Shown piece by piece: positions 1 through 15,236 of a stretch of 64,000 nucleotides of DNA. Where the stretch lies: assembly GCF_964340395.1 (NCBI RefSeq), contig NC_135557.1, forward strand, positions 25,126,563-25,190,562, written 5' to 3'. The notes below the pieces were generated by a model, which saw only the letters and a list, made by a program, of their open reading frames with translations, was not told where the DNA came from and did not search any database. Each line of letters begins with the position of its first letter. The first letter of the stretch is position 1. The translations under genes were made by a program, and so were the position numbers. This stretch comes from Glandiceps talaboti. Its lineage: Eukaryota; Hemichordata; Enteropneusta; Spengelidae.

Positions 1-395
<395 letters not shown>

Positions 396-2950
396 ACACA
401 CATATTTAAGTGTGAAAGGCAAATTACAAACCTGTTTCTACATGGATATTACACTGTATATAACCTTAAGGAACGTTGCAGAAGATTGACAGTTCGCATG
501 TACAGTTCAATCTGAAATATTCCGTTTCCTGCTGCGAAAACGTGTATATGTGTAATAAATTCATTTACTATCTATATAGACATCGACGCGAACAGAGAGG
601 GCGCACTTTATAGCAAAATGATTTCTTGCGATCGCAACTGCCATATCCTAAACGTCCACTGTCGCTGAGCAACAAATAAGCGATACAAATAAGTGTAAAT
701 GAAACACAGACTAAAAGAATCATAAAAAATTAAAACATTTTACTTCAAACAATTCATTATGTGTTTGTTTCGTTATTCATTGGTGCAGTGTCTATGCACA
801 AAGTGGGGCAATCCTTGGTGCAGTGTACAGTGTGTATGCTACAAGGTGCCAATCTTTGGGAATATTGCGTAAAAATGCAAACTGAACGTAATTTAGGAAA
901 ACGAAGTTGTTAACTTATTAACACAAACAATGACAGAATCCCATGACGAGTGTAAGTGTGACGTGTTTCAACTGATACTAGTAATGTAGTACCGATATTG
1001 TATTAACAAATTTATTGATAATGTATCTACATTAACTGCTAATGTATCAATTTACTGATAATGTATACGTATAAACTTTTATAACCGATAGTGTAGTAAT
1101 ACCCATTTTGTAGTAACATTTTAAAACCGATAATTTATCCCCAAAAAATGCAGATAATGTAATCATCTTTATATTATGTACTCAACTTTGATATTTGGTT
1201 TGCACGGTCCACAGGGCAAACCATTCAGATTTCCTAAAGCCAAGTCAATAATGATCTATGTTACTTCTCTGAATGCCTTAGTCGGTTTGGTTTGATATTT
1301 GGTTTCCATTTACCTTATTATGGGATGGCAATTTAAATTTGTTCATGCCAAGTTGATAATTGTCACCGTCACTACAGTATCTATTTCTGGCAGATATGTA
1401 TGATGCTTCTGTTCGAGATTTATATTTTAGACTTCTCCGAAACCGGTATCCGGATTAATTTGCTGTTTGTTATGCGGGTACAGAGGGGATGGGGGAGGGG
1501 GAGGGGGGGGAGTTATATTCAGATTTGTTCATGCGAAGTTAATATGTGTAACAATCTGTTTTGTCAGATTTGAGGGTAATTTGTCATCGGGGAGGTACAA
1601 CCCATTGGCTGGAAAACATCAGTTATACTATGATGAATGACATATATAGTAAATAATCTGTATTACTCATATAATGAATATATTTATTTTCATGCCATAA
1701 GCTAAGGTCAAACTATCAGGTAACTGCTAACTTTATTATAACATTGTCATAAATTTAACTATCCTGCTATGGCAGAGCTTTTATCGTCCCGTCAATGTGT
1801 GAGTCCCCCGGGCAAATGTGGTGATACACTGAGTTTGTATACTGTATAAACCTTAGGCCAGTAATCACGATTGTATTGTATTGTAACACGGGTGTTAAAA
1901 CCTCCCGACGTCTATCTAAATTCACTAGCAGCATTGTATGTACGGACGAACATTGGAGACATGCGCAATCCTGCCACGATTGTTTGGCAGAGTTCTGATA
2001 TGCTGCCGACGCTGGTTTCAATTTAGTTGTGGTATTGTCCTGCCGAGAACCGAATACCCTGCGGTCCTGAACATAATATTACTATTTGCTTTGTCCCATT
2101 AAATTAAGTCACAGTGCCCTGGGGGCAATCTACCAAACGGTAAACAATTTATCACAGTGAGATGTACACCTGTGTTTGTGTCATCCATCTCAGTCCAACG
2201 ACTATAAGGGTGATGGATTGACTTTGTATTGGGTTCATCTAGTCAGATCTAGAGAGAATTGAGATGTGTATTCCATTGTTCGCCTGTCTACCGATAAACA
2301 CTCGTCACCACACTCTGTAGTCTTTTAACCTCTTCTTTTCTCATTTCACAATCAATAAATTTACTGTAAGAAATCTAAGCAAGCGATCAGTTGAACTATT
2401 TTCAGATAACGCAGGACCTTTGAATGAATATTAATTGCAAACATGCTCCTTTTTTTCTTTTTTGTGTGTGTGAACAAATAATACTTATATATCTGGCTTT
2501 AGTAACTGCATAATACGACACTAGAGCATAGGCAATACATTATATGGTACGTTTATGAGTATCGATCCTCGCCTCAACCCCGTCTTGTGAATATCGTTCA
2601 TGGTTAACCCAAAACTGATTTTACTTGCATAGTATCTCATTGACGTGAACTTCATTGCGCAGATAGGTCCAAGCTATTGGATAGCTTGAGGCAGACTTTC
2701 AAGATAATTGCATTGGCTTTGACCCCTTCGTCAAGGTCAACTTAGTAGTAATTGAAGGACTTAGGTACATATGTGTATGACAAAGGAGTGTAGGCGAATG
2801 GATTGAGTGTCACTTTCCCAATCACTCTACCAGACAAGACGTGATCCGGACTTTGACCCTGACATTTGGAAGTCAACATGAGTGATAGATATAAAACTGT
2901 TATCTTTACTAAAGAGAAAGTGGGTGTGTGTGGATCATCTGATGTCGTAT
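396..2950. other. AT-rich DNA without a recognisable gene
   Basis: I see no gene here. The longest open frame is a minus-strand frame of 84 codons at 1767-2021 with no recognisable motif. A G-rich tract is annotated separately at 1484-1511. Short local repetitions such as 'gataatgta/gatagtgtag' occur around 1010-1160, but they form no regular array. Confidence 0.6.
1484..1511 (+). other. G-rich tract, potential G-quadruplex
   Basis: Four consecutive G runs of at least four bases are separated only by AT, A and GA linkers, ending in a run of eight G. This fits the usual G-quadruplex pattern of four G tracts with short loops. It sits in otherwise AT-rich non-coding DNA. Structure formation is inferred from sequence only. 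Confidence 0.6.
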
Positions 2951-3179
2951 ACACATACATACATACATACATACATACATACATACTTACATACGTATGT
3001 ACGTACGTACATACATACATACATACATACATACATGCATGCATGCATACATACATACATACATACATACATACATACATACATACATACATACATACAT
3101 ACAGACACATACACACACGTACGTACGTACGTACGTACGTACATACATACATACATACATACATAAATACATACATACA

Positions 3180-3210
<31 letters not shown>
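2951..3210. repeat. (ACAT)n microsatellite with ACGT and ATGC blocks
   Basis: Tetranucleotide ACAT repeat interrupted by internally homogeneous variant blocks: GTACGTACGT near 2995-3010 and 3117-3141, and CATGCATGCATG near 3036-3049. The open frames across it on both strands (YIHT or MYVC peptides) are simple translations of the repeat and are not genes. Confidence 0.97.
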
Positions 3211-3212
<2 letters not shown>

Positions 3213-3570
3213 GTGCCTATTGTACACGCTTTTTTCATCCTTCGTCTCAAGCCCTTCACGTTTACTACTACATAAAGGAAATCATAATTATATTTTACCC
3301 TCGACATATCATACCATTACTGATCGGGATTTCATGCTGAGCGGATAGGTTGCGGCAAAATATAATGATAGCACGTTTGTTTATGTAACCCTAAAAGGAA
3401 ACGTGGATGCAGTCAGACGATATACCTATTTTAGCAGTGGAATAGTGATAACAAATTTACATATAGTAAATTTAAGCAAGAATCTTTTGAGTATCTATAG
3501 AAGCTCGTTCACCCATATGACACAATCACTTGTATCTCCCATAAGATAAGGTTATGCTAAACTATACTAT

Positions 3571-3613
3571 TGTGTGTGTGTGTGTATGTGTATGTGTGTG
3601 TGTGTGTGTGTGT
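3571..3613. repeat. (GT)n microsatellite
   Basis: Dinucleotide TG repeat with two TATG interruptions, in unique AT-rich sequence. Confidence 0.95.
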
Positions 3614-3656
3614 CATATTGATTTCTCAAGTAGGAGTCATGATAACTGAACATCCG

Positions 3657-3684
3657 AAATAAATACCCAACCCTCATCCATATG
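3657..3684 (+). repeat. Short dispersed repeat, copy 1
   Basis: A 28-bp stretch containing ACCCAACCCTCATCCATATG recurs at 32379-32406 with a single C/T difference. Flanking sequence is not shared, so this is a conserved fragment of a dispersed element rather than a recent segmental duplication. Element type unknown. Confidence 0.55.
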
Positions 3685-4047
3685 TCAACTTGATACATGC
3701 TTACATTTATAATTATAGCTGATGCCAACGATCCTTATGAAAGACATTCAATTCATATCTGGTGCTGTTATTAATGTGCAATATATATCAGACAATATAA
3801 TAGAAAGTACATGTTAATGCATATTTAGAAATTAACATCGCCTTATATTAAATGTTAAACTTTGACTGCCTTCAGTCACTGGGTTCATTGAATCGAAAAT
3901 AACAATGCAATTCGAGGTCTATTTCTAGATTGAGTTTCGCTGCCATGTTAGAACCTAACGACGCTCTGTTGTCCAGGTTTGGAAAAGAACACAGTCTGCT
4001 ACTAATGATTTACAAATTTAGAAATCATTAGTGCTGAACAGAGAGTA

Positions 4048-4494
4048 GTAGGGGTGGTTGTATTGGTTTTAGGAGTTGTTGTATTGATAGTAGGGGTGGT
4101 TGTATTGGTTTTAGGAGTTGTTGTATTGATAGTAGGGGTGGTTGTATTGGTTTTAGGAGTTGTTGTATTGATAGTAGGGGTGGTTGTATTGGTTTTAGGA
4201 GTTGTTGTATTGATAGTAGGGGTGGTTGTATTGGTTTTAGGAGTTGTTGTATTGATAGTAGGGGTGGTTGTATTGGTGTTAGGAGTTGTTGTATTGATAG
4301 TAGGGGTGGTTGTATTGGTGTTAGGAGTTGTATTGGTAGTAGGGGTGGTTGTATTGGTGTTAGGAGTTGTTGTATTGGTAGTAGGGGTGGTTGTATTGGT
4401 GTTAGGAGTTGTTGTATTGATAATAGGGGTGGTTGTATTGGTGATAAGAGTTGTTGTACTGGTAGTAGGGGTGGCTGTATTGGTGTTAGGAGTG
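4048..4494 (+). repeat. 42-bp minisatellite (dimer of related 21-bp units)
   Basis: Units begin with GTAGGGGTGG at 4048, 4090, 4132, 4174, 4216, 4258, 4300, 4339, 4381, 4423 (variant ATAGGGG) and 4465. The period is 42 bp, with one 39-bp unit caused by an in-frame 3-bp loss. Each unit is two diverged 21-bp halves, GTAGGGGTGGTTGTATTGGT and TTAGGAGTTGTTGTATTGAT. Because 42 is a multiple of three, one plus-strand frame stays open from about 4009 to 4542. It reads as a Val/Leu/Gly/Ile peptide with a 14-residue period (GVVVLVLG, GVVVLIVG). That frame has no ATG (GTG at 4054 is its nominal start) and a TGA just upstream at 4006, so I regard it as non-coding unless it is an exon. Confidence 0.93.
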
Positions 4495-4544
4495 GGCTTT
4501 GAGTCAGAGTTGACGTATTTGATGCTACTACTGTTTTTATAATG

Positions 4545-5902
<1,358 letters not shown>

Positions 5903-7524
5903 GTAGTTACCACACTCAGACCAGGCACATTTACAGTGAGGGGTCAATCTCTGCTATCTGTGTTGTGGTTATCTTAACAGTGAATCTTGTAGTCTGATCA
6001 GATGACTACGACTCGCTTCTTGGAAATCCACTCTAACATCTACTCAGAGGTGACCGTATTACAGTCGAATTAAGGATTAGGTTCATGAGAAGACTAAGAT
6101 GTAACTTTGATCTGTGACTCATATAACTCTCGTATCATTCAGTGTATTATAGAATTCTATAAACACTGTATATTGCGGTTGGAAAATATGTCCTTTAAGC
6201 TGATTGGTCGAAGTGGTTAATGATTAAAATACATTCAAATGACGTCTTATGCAAATTAACATTTGTAACTACCACGAACAGACTGATGAATGACGTATAC
6301 AACATTTGAAGTCAGATAACTTACTCCTTTTTCACACGTGATTATGTAAATTTACCCATGTGGGATTTTTGATAACAGATTTGATGGTTGTGGCTAGGTT
6401 AATCTCCCATCCACTGTCTAAGGTTAATCTATGGTCAGTGTTTTAACAGTTATGGGAGTTACTGGTCAGTAATAAAGACAGACTTATGCGATGGTAATCA
6501 TATATAGCATTAAAATACATTACTACTGCTTCTTTTTCGAACAACAGTTTATTAGTGTGTATAGTTTCCAAATTTACATGGCGGTTCCAACTTGTCTATG
6601 GCTACAGTCCATGATAAATCAGTTTCAACAAAATGATACATTTTGTAATCATTGTCGGCACTACTAACAAACACACCTCTGATGACACACAGTGTATTAT
6701 TGATGATATCCTGGCTACATTAATATGTATTCAGTATCAATCTGATATCATTTACTTAAGCAAGAATTTAGAAATAAGAAGGGGTTATTTTGATAGGTCT
6801 TTGATATTGTACAGCTGTATGCAAGCATGTCGCGGAGCTACTTAATCTCCTCTCTATCGAGGAGCGAGCAAGGCAAATACATGTAACATTAATTTTAGTT
6901 TCCATGAGGAAATGTGCATGATTTAAAATACACTTGCTCCCGCCAAAAGAAGTATGGTATCATATACATGTAGATATACAACATCGTGTTGGTCGAAAAT
7001 ATCGAGACAGAGGCATAGTATTTATCATTTGATAAATTCACTAGGACATTCCTATCGGATGATGACTGCATTTCGCTATAACAGACCAATTACCGTGTAA
7101 TGTCTTCCCGCTGTAACGCCTTTTCAAATATGTCCATTGCGTGGTTTGTGATTATGTGAAATGTAGCTATGTTGTATCTAATGTTCCAGTCGCATACCTA
7201 AATGTTTAAGCAAAGAAAGACTATCATTTATGATTCTACAATGAAATGCATGTCTGTACTCCCCCACATGGTCGCCATGAACCAGTTTAAATCCTTGAAG
7301 GTTATCCTTACACACACTCAACATAACATATATTTCACTGACTCCATGTAGTTTGTAAATAAGGGCCGAATACATCTTGTATATTTACATGTAGTGTCTG
7401 TAAATTTTTCGATTTCTCTTGACAATTCATATTCATAAACGGCAAGTGTGGATGCAAAGTTTCACGTATATCCGTGTTTGACATTTACTTGTTTTAATCA
7501 TGTTCACCTAAATGCAAATTGTAG
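5903..7524. other. Unique DNA left of the 17-bp satellite, no gene seen
   Basis: Only short frames of about 60-70 codons occur (for example 6633-6845 plus, 6895-7089 minus, 7178-7375 minus), none with recognisable motifs. The DNA passes directly into the 17-bp array at 7525 without an obvious target-site duplication. Confidence 0.55.
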
Positions 7525-10500
7525 TATAATGATAGTGCCTATATAATGACAGTGCCTGTATAATGATAGTGCCTATATAATGATAGTGCCTGTATAATGA
7601 TAGTGCCTATATAATGATAGTGCCTGTATAATGATAGTGCCTGTATAATGATAGTGCCTGTATAATGATAGTGCCTGTATAATGATAGTGCCTATATAAT
7701 GATAGTGCCTGTATAATGATAGTGCCTGTATAATGATAGTGCCTGTATAATGATAGTGCCTATATAATGATAGTGTCTGTATAATGATAGTGCCTGTATA
7801 ATGATAGTGTATAATGATAGTGCCTATATAATGATAGTGCCTATATAATGATAGTGCCTGTGTAATGATAGTGCCTGTATAATGATAGTGCCTATATAAT
7901 GATAGTGCCTGTATAATGATAGTGTCTGTATAATGATAGTGTCTGTATAATGATAGTGCCTGTATAATGATAGTACCTGTATAATGATAGTGCCTGTATA
8001 ATGATAGTGCCTATATAATGATAGTGCCTGTATAATGATAGTGCCTGTATAATGATAGTGCCTGTATAATGATAGTGCCTGTATAATGATAGTGCCTGTA
8101 TAATGATAGTGCCTATATAATGATAGTGCCTGTATAATGATAGTGCCTGTATAATGATAGTACCTGTATAATGATAGTACCTGTATAATGATAGTGCCTG
8201 TATAATGATAGTGCCTGTATAATGATAGTGCCTGTATAATGATAGTGCCTGTATAATGATAGTGCCTGTATAATGATAGTGCCTGTATAATGATAGTGCC
8301 TGTATAATGATAGTGCCTATATAATGATAGTACCTATATAATGATAGTGCCTGTATAATGATAGTGCCTATATAATGATAGTGTCTGTATAATGATAGTG
8401 CCTGTATAATGATAGTGCCTATATAATGATAGTGCCTATATAATGATAGTACCTGTATAATGATAGTGTATAATGATAGTGCCTATATAATGATAGTGTC
8501 TGTATAATGATAGTGCCTATATAATGATAGTGCCTGTATAATGATAGTGTCTGTATAATGATAGTGCCTGTATAATGATAGTGTCTGTATAATGATAGTG
8601 CCTGTATAATGATAGTGCCTATATAATGATAGTGCCTGTATAATGATAGTGCCTGTATAATGATAGTGCCTGTATAATGATAGTGCCTATATAATGATAG
8701 TGCCTATATAATGATAGTGCCTGTATAATGATAGTGTCTGTATAATGATAGTGACTGTATAATGATAGTGCCTGTATAATGATAGTGTCTGTATAATGAT
8801 AGTGCCTGTATAATGATAGTGTCTGTATAATGATAGTGCCTGTATAATGATAGTGCCTGTATAATGATAGTGCCTATATAATGATAGTGCCTATATAATG
8901 ATAGTGCCTGTATAATGATAGTGCCTGTATAATGATAGTGCCTGTATAATGATAGTGTCTGTATAATGATAGTGCCTATATAATGATAGTGCCTATATAA
9001 TGATAGTGCCTGTATAATGATAGTGCCTATATAATGATAGTGCCTATATAATGATAGTGCCTGTATAATGATAGTGCCTGTATAATGATAGTGCCTATAT
9101 AATGATAGTGCCTGTATAATGATAGTGCCTATATAATGATAGTGCCTGTATAATGATAGTGCCTGTATAATGATAGTGCCTGTATAATGATAGTGTCTGT
9201 ATAATGATAGTGCCTGTATAATGATAGTGCCTATATAATGATAGTGTCTGTATAATGATAGTGCCTGTATAATGATAGTGCCTATATAATGATAGTGCCT
9301 ATATAATGATAGTACCTGTATAATGATAGTGTATAATGATAGTGCCTATATAATGATAGTGTCTGTATAATGATAGTGCCTATATAATGATAGTGCCTGT
9401 ATAATGATAGTGTCTGTATAATGATAGTGCCTGTATAATGATAGTGTCTGTATAATGATAGTGCCTATATAATGATAGTGCCTATATAATGATAGTACCT
9501 GTATAATGATAGTGTATAATGATAGTGCCTATATAATGATAGTGTCTGTATAATGATAGTGCCTATATAATGATAGTGCCTGTATAATGATAGTGTCTGT
9601 ATAATGATAGTGCCTGTATAATGATAGTGTCTGTATAATGATAGTGCCTATATAATGATAGTGCCTATATAATGATAGTGCCTGTATAATGATAGTGCCT
9701 GTATAATGATAGTGTCTGTATAATGATAGTGCCTGTATAATGATAGTGTCTGTATAATGATAGTGTCTGTATAATGATAGTGCCTATATAATGATAGTGC
9801 CTATATAATGATAGTGCCTATATAATGATAGTGCCTATATAATGATAGTGCCTATATAATGATAGTGCCTGTATAATGATAGTGTCTGTATAATGATAGT
9901 GCCTGTATAATGATAGTGTCTGTATAATGATAGTGCCTATATAATGATAGTGCCTATATAATGATAGTGCCTGTATAATGATAGTGCCTGTATAATGATA
10001 GTGTCTGTATAATGATAGTGCCTATATAATGATAGTGCCTATATAATGATAGTGCCTGTATAATGATAGTGCCTGTATAATGATAGTGTCTGTATAATGA
10101 TAGTGCCTATATAATGATAGTGCCTGTATAATGATAGTGCCTGTATAATGATAGTGCCTGTATAATGATAGTGCCTATATAATGATAGTGTCTGTATAAT
10201 GATAGTGCCTATATAATGATAGTGCCTATATAATGATAGTACCTATATAATGATAGTGCCTATATAATGATAGTACCTATATAATGATAGTGCCTGTATA
10301 ATGATAGTGCCTGTATAATGATAGTGCCTATATAATGATAGTGCCTGTATAATGATAGTGCCTGTATAATGATAGTGTCTGTATAATGATAGTGCCTATA
10401 TAATGATAGTGCCTATATAATGATAGTGCCTATATAATGATAGTACCTATATAATGATAGTGCCTGTATAATGATAGTGCCTATATAATGATAGTGCCTG

Positions 10501-13500
10501 TATAATGATAGTGCCTGTATAATGATAGTGCCTGTATAATGATAGTGCCTGTATAATGATAGTGTCTGTATAATGATAGTGCCTATATAATGATAGTGCC
10601 TATATAATGATAGTGCCTATATAATGATAGTACCTATATAATGATAGTGCCTGTATAATGATAGTGCCTATATAATGATAGTGCCTGTATAATGATAGTG
10701 CCTATATAATGATAGTGCCTGTATAATGATAGTGCCTGTATAATGATAGTGTCTGTATAATGATAGTGCCTGTATAATGATAGTGCCTATATAATGATAG
10801 TGCCTGTATAATGATAGTGCCTATATAATGATAGTGCCTGTATAATGATAGTGTCTGTATAATGATAGTGCCTATATAATGATAGTGTCTGTATAATGAT
10901 AGTGCCTATATAGTGATAGTGCCTGTATAATGATAGTGCCTATATAATGATAGTACCTATATAATGATAGTGCCTGTATAATGATAGTGCCTATATAGTG
11001 ATAGTGCCTGTATAATGATAGTGCCTGTATAATGATAGTGCCTGTATAATGATAGTGTCTGTATAATGATAGTGCCTGTATAATGATAGTACCTATATAA
11101 TGATAGTGCCTATATAATGATAGTACCTATATAATGATAGTGCCTGTATAATGATAGTGCCTGTATAATGATAGTGCCTGTATAATGATAGTGCCTATAT
11201 AATGATAGTGCCTGTATAATGATAGTGCCTGTATAATGATAGTGCCTATATAATGATAGTGCCTATATAATGATAGTGCCTGTATAATGATAGTGCCTGT
11301 ATAATGATAGTGCCTATATAATGATAGTGCCTGTATAATGATAGTGCCTATATAATGATAGTGCCTGTATAATGATAGTGCCTGTATAATGATAGTGCCT
11401 ATATAATGATAGTGCCTATATAATGATAGTGCCTGTATAATGATAGTGCCTATATAATGATAGTGCCTATATAATGATAGTGCCTGTATAATGATAGTGC
11501 CTGTATAATGATAGTGCCTATATAATGATAGTGTATAATGATAGTGCCTATATAATGATAGTGCCTATATAATGATAGTGTCTGTATAATGATAGTGCCT
11601 GTATAATGATAGTGCCTATATAATGATAGTGCCTATATAATGATAGTGCCTATATAATGATAGTGTCTGTATAATGATAGTGTCTGTATAATGATAGTGC
11701 CTATATAATGATAGTGCCTGTATAATGATAGTGCCTATATAATGATAGTGCCTGTATAATGATAGTGCCTATATAATGATAGTGCCTATATAATGATAGT
11801 GCCTATATAATGATAGTACCTGTATAATGATAGTGCCTGTATAATGATAGTGCCTATATAATGATAGTGCCTGTATAATGATAGTGCCTATATAATGATA
11901 GTGCCTGTATAATGATAGTGCCTATATAATGATAGTGCCTGTATAATGATAGTGCCTATATAATGATAGTGTCTGTATAATGATAGTGTCTGTATAATGA
12001 TAGTGTCTGTATAATGATAGTGCCTGTATAATGATAGTGCCTATATAATGATAGTGTCTGTATAATGATAGTGTCTGTATAATGATAGTGTCTGTATAAT
12101 GATAGTGCCTGTATAATGATAGTGCCTGTATAATGATAGTGTCTGTATAATGATAGTGTCTGTATAATGATAGTGTCTGTATAATGATAGTGCCTATATA
12201 ATGATAGTACCTGTATAATGATAGTGCCTATATAATGATAGTGCCTGTATAATGATAGTGCCTATATAATGATAGTGTCTGTATAATGATAGTGTCTGTA
12301 TAATGATAGTGCCTGTATAATGATAGTGCCTATATAATGATAGTGCCTGTATAATGATAGTGCCTGTATAAAGATAGTGCCTATATAATGATAGTGCCTG
12401 TATAATGATAGTGCCTATATAATGATAGTGCCTATATAATGATAGTGCCTGTATAATGATAGTGCCTGTATAATGATAGTGCCTATATAATGATAGTGCC
12501 TGTATAAAGATAGTGCCTATATAATGATAGTGCCTGTATAATGATAGTGCCTATATAATGATAGTGCCTATATAATGATAGTGCCTGTATAAAGATAGTG
12601 CCTATATAATGATAGTGCCTGTATAATGATAGTGCCTATATAATGATAGTGCCTATATAATGATAGTGCCTGTATAAAGATAGTGCCTATATAATGATAG
12701 TGCCTATATAATGATAGTGCCTGTATAATGATAGTGCCTATATAATGATAGTGCCTATATAATGATAGTGCCTGTATAAAGATAGTGCCTATATAATGAT
12801 AGTGCCTGTATAATGATAGTGCCTATATAATGATAGTGCCTATATAATGATAGTGCCTGTATAAAGATAGTGCCTATATAATGATAGTGTATAATGATAG
12901 TGCCTGTATAATGATAGTGCCTGTATAATGATAGTGTCTGTATAATGATAGTGCCTGTATAATGATAGTGCCTATATAATGATAGTGCCTGTATAATGAT
13001 AGTGCCTATATAATGATAGTGTCTGTATAATGATAGTGTCTGTATAATGATAGTGCCTGTATAATGATAGTGCCTGTATAATGATAGTGTCTGTATAATG
13101 ATAGTGCCTGTATAATGATAGTGCCTGTATAATGATAGTGCCTATATAATGATAGTGCCTGTATAATGATAGTGTCTGTATAATGATAGTGCCTGTATAA
13201 TGATAGTGCCTATATAATGATAGTGCCTGTATAATGATAGTGCCTATATAATGATAGTGTCTATATAATGATAGTGCCTGTATAATGATAGTGCCTATAT
13301 AATGATAGTGTCTGTATAATGATAGTGCCTGTATAATGATAGTGTCTGTATAATGATAGTGCCTGTATAATGATAGTGCCTGTATAATGATAGTGCCTGT
13401 ATAATGATAGTGCCTGTATAATGATAGTGCCTGTATAATGATAGTGCCTATATAATGATAGTGCCTGTATAATGATAGTGCCTATATAATGATAGTGTCT

Positions 13501-15236
13501 GTATAATGATAGTGTCTGTATAATGATAGTGTCTGTATAATGATAGTGCCTGTATAATGATAGTACCTATATAATGATAGTGTCTGTATAATGATAGTGC
13601 CTGTATAATGATAGTGCCTGTATAATGATAGTGCCTATATAATGATAGTGCCTGTATAATGATAGTGCCTATATAATGATAGTGTCTGTATAATGATAGT
13701 GCCTGTATAATGATAGTGCCTATATAATGATAGTGTCTGTATAATGATAGTGTCTGTATAATGATAGTGCCTATATAATGATAGTGTCTGTATAATGATA
13801 GTACCTATATAATGATAGTGCCTGTATAATGATAGTGCCTATATAATGATAGTGCCTATATAATGATAGTGCCTGTATAATGATAGTGCCTGTATAATGA
13901 TAGTGCCTGTATAATGATAGTGCCTATATAATGATAGTGTCTGTATAATGATAGTGCCTATATAATGATAGTGTCTGTATAATGATAGTGTCTGTATAAT
14001 GATAGTGTCTGTATAATGATAGTGTCTGTATAATGATAGTGCCTATATAATGATAGTGCCTATATAATGATAGTGCCTGTATAATGATAGTGTCTGTATA
14101 ATGATAGTGTCTGTATAATGATAGTGTCTGTATAATGATAGTGCCTATATAATGATAGTGCCTATATAATGATAGTGCCTATATAATGATAGTGCCTGTA
14201 TAATGATAGTGCCTGTATAATGATAGTGCCTGTATAATGATAGTGCCTGTATAATGATAGTGCCTATATAATGATAGTGCCTGTATAATGATAGTGCCTA
14301 TAAAATGATAGTGTCTGTATAATGATAGTGCCTGTATAATGATAGTGCCTATATAATGATAGTGTCTGTATAATGATAGTGCCTATATAATGATAGTGCC
14401 TATATAATGATAGTGCCTGTATAATGATAGTGCCTGTATAATGATAGTGCCTATATAATGATAGTGTCTGTATAATGATAGTGCCTGTATAATGATAGTG
14501 CCTGTATAATGATAGTGCCTGTATAATGATAGTGCCTGTATAATGATAGTGCCTATATAATGATAGTGCCTGTATAATGATAGTGCCTATATAATGATAG
14601 TGTCTGTATAATGATAGTGTCTGTATAATGATAGTGTCTGTATAATGATAGTGCCTATATAATGATAGTGTCTGTATAATGATAGTGCCTATATAATGAT
14701 AGTGCCTGTATAATGATAGTGTATAATGATAGTGCCTGTATAATGATAGTGTCTGTATAATGATAGTGCCTATATAATGATAGTGCCTATATAATGATAG
14801 TGCCTATATAATGATAGTGCCTGTATAATGATAGTGCCTGTATAATGATAGTGCCTGTATAATGATAGTGCCTATATAATGATAGTGCCTGTATAATGAT
14901 AGTGCCTATATAATGATAGTGCCTGTATAATGATAGTGCCTGTATAATGATAGTGCCTATATAATGATAGTGCCTGTATAATGATAGTGCCTGTATAATG
15001 ATAGTGCCTGTATAATGATAGTGCCTATATAATGATAGTGCCTGTATAATGATAGTGCCTATATAATGATAGTGCCTATATAATGATAGTGCCTATATAA
15101 TGATAGTGCCTGTATAATGATAGTGTCTGTATAATGATAGTGTCTGTATAATGATAGTGCCTGTATAATGATAGTGCCTGTATAATGATAGTGCCTGTAT
15201 AATGATAGTGCCTGTATAATGATAGTGCCTATATAA
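7525..15236. repeat. 7.7-kb satellite array of a 17-bp monomer
   Basis: The consensus monomer is TATAATGATAGTGCCTG, repeated head to tail about 455 times. The frequent variants are few: position 17 is G or A (CCTG or CCTA), CCTG may be TCTG, and GTGCC may be GTACC. Shortened 13-bp monomers lacking CCTG occur near 7805, 8464, 9327, 9510, 11529, 12889 and 14719. Rarer variants (TAAAGATA, TATAGTGATAG) cluster locally, which shows amplification of multi-monomer blocks. There is no coding frame on the plus strand. Each monomer holds TGATAG, which matches the GATA-factor consensus WGATAR. The array starts abruptly after unique sequence and ends in TATATAACAGTCC. Confidence 0.99.

Noticed and set aside
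7525-15236. CRISPR-like array
   Set aside because: Monomers are contiguous with no unique spacers. This is a eukaryotic satellite.
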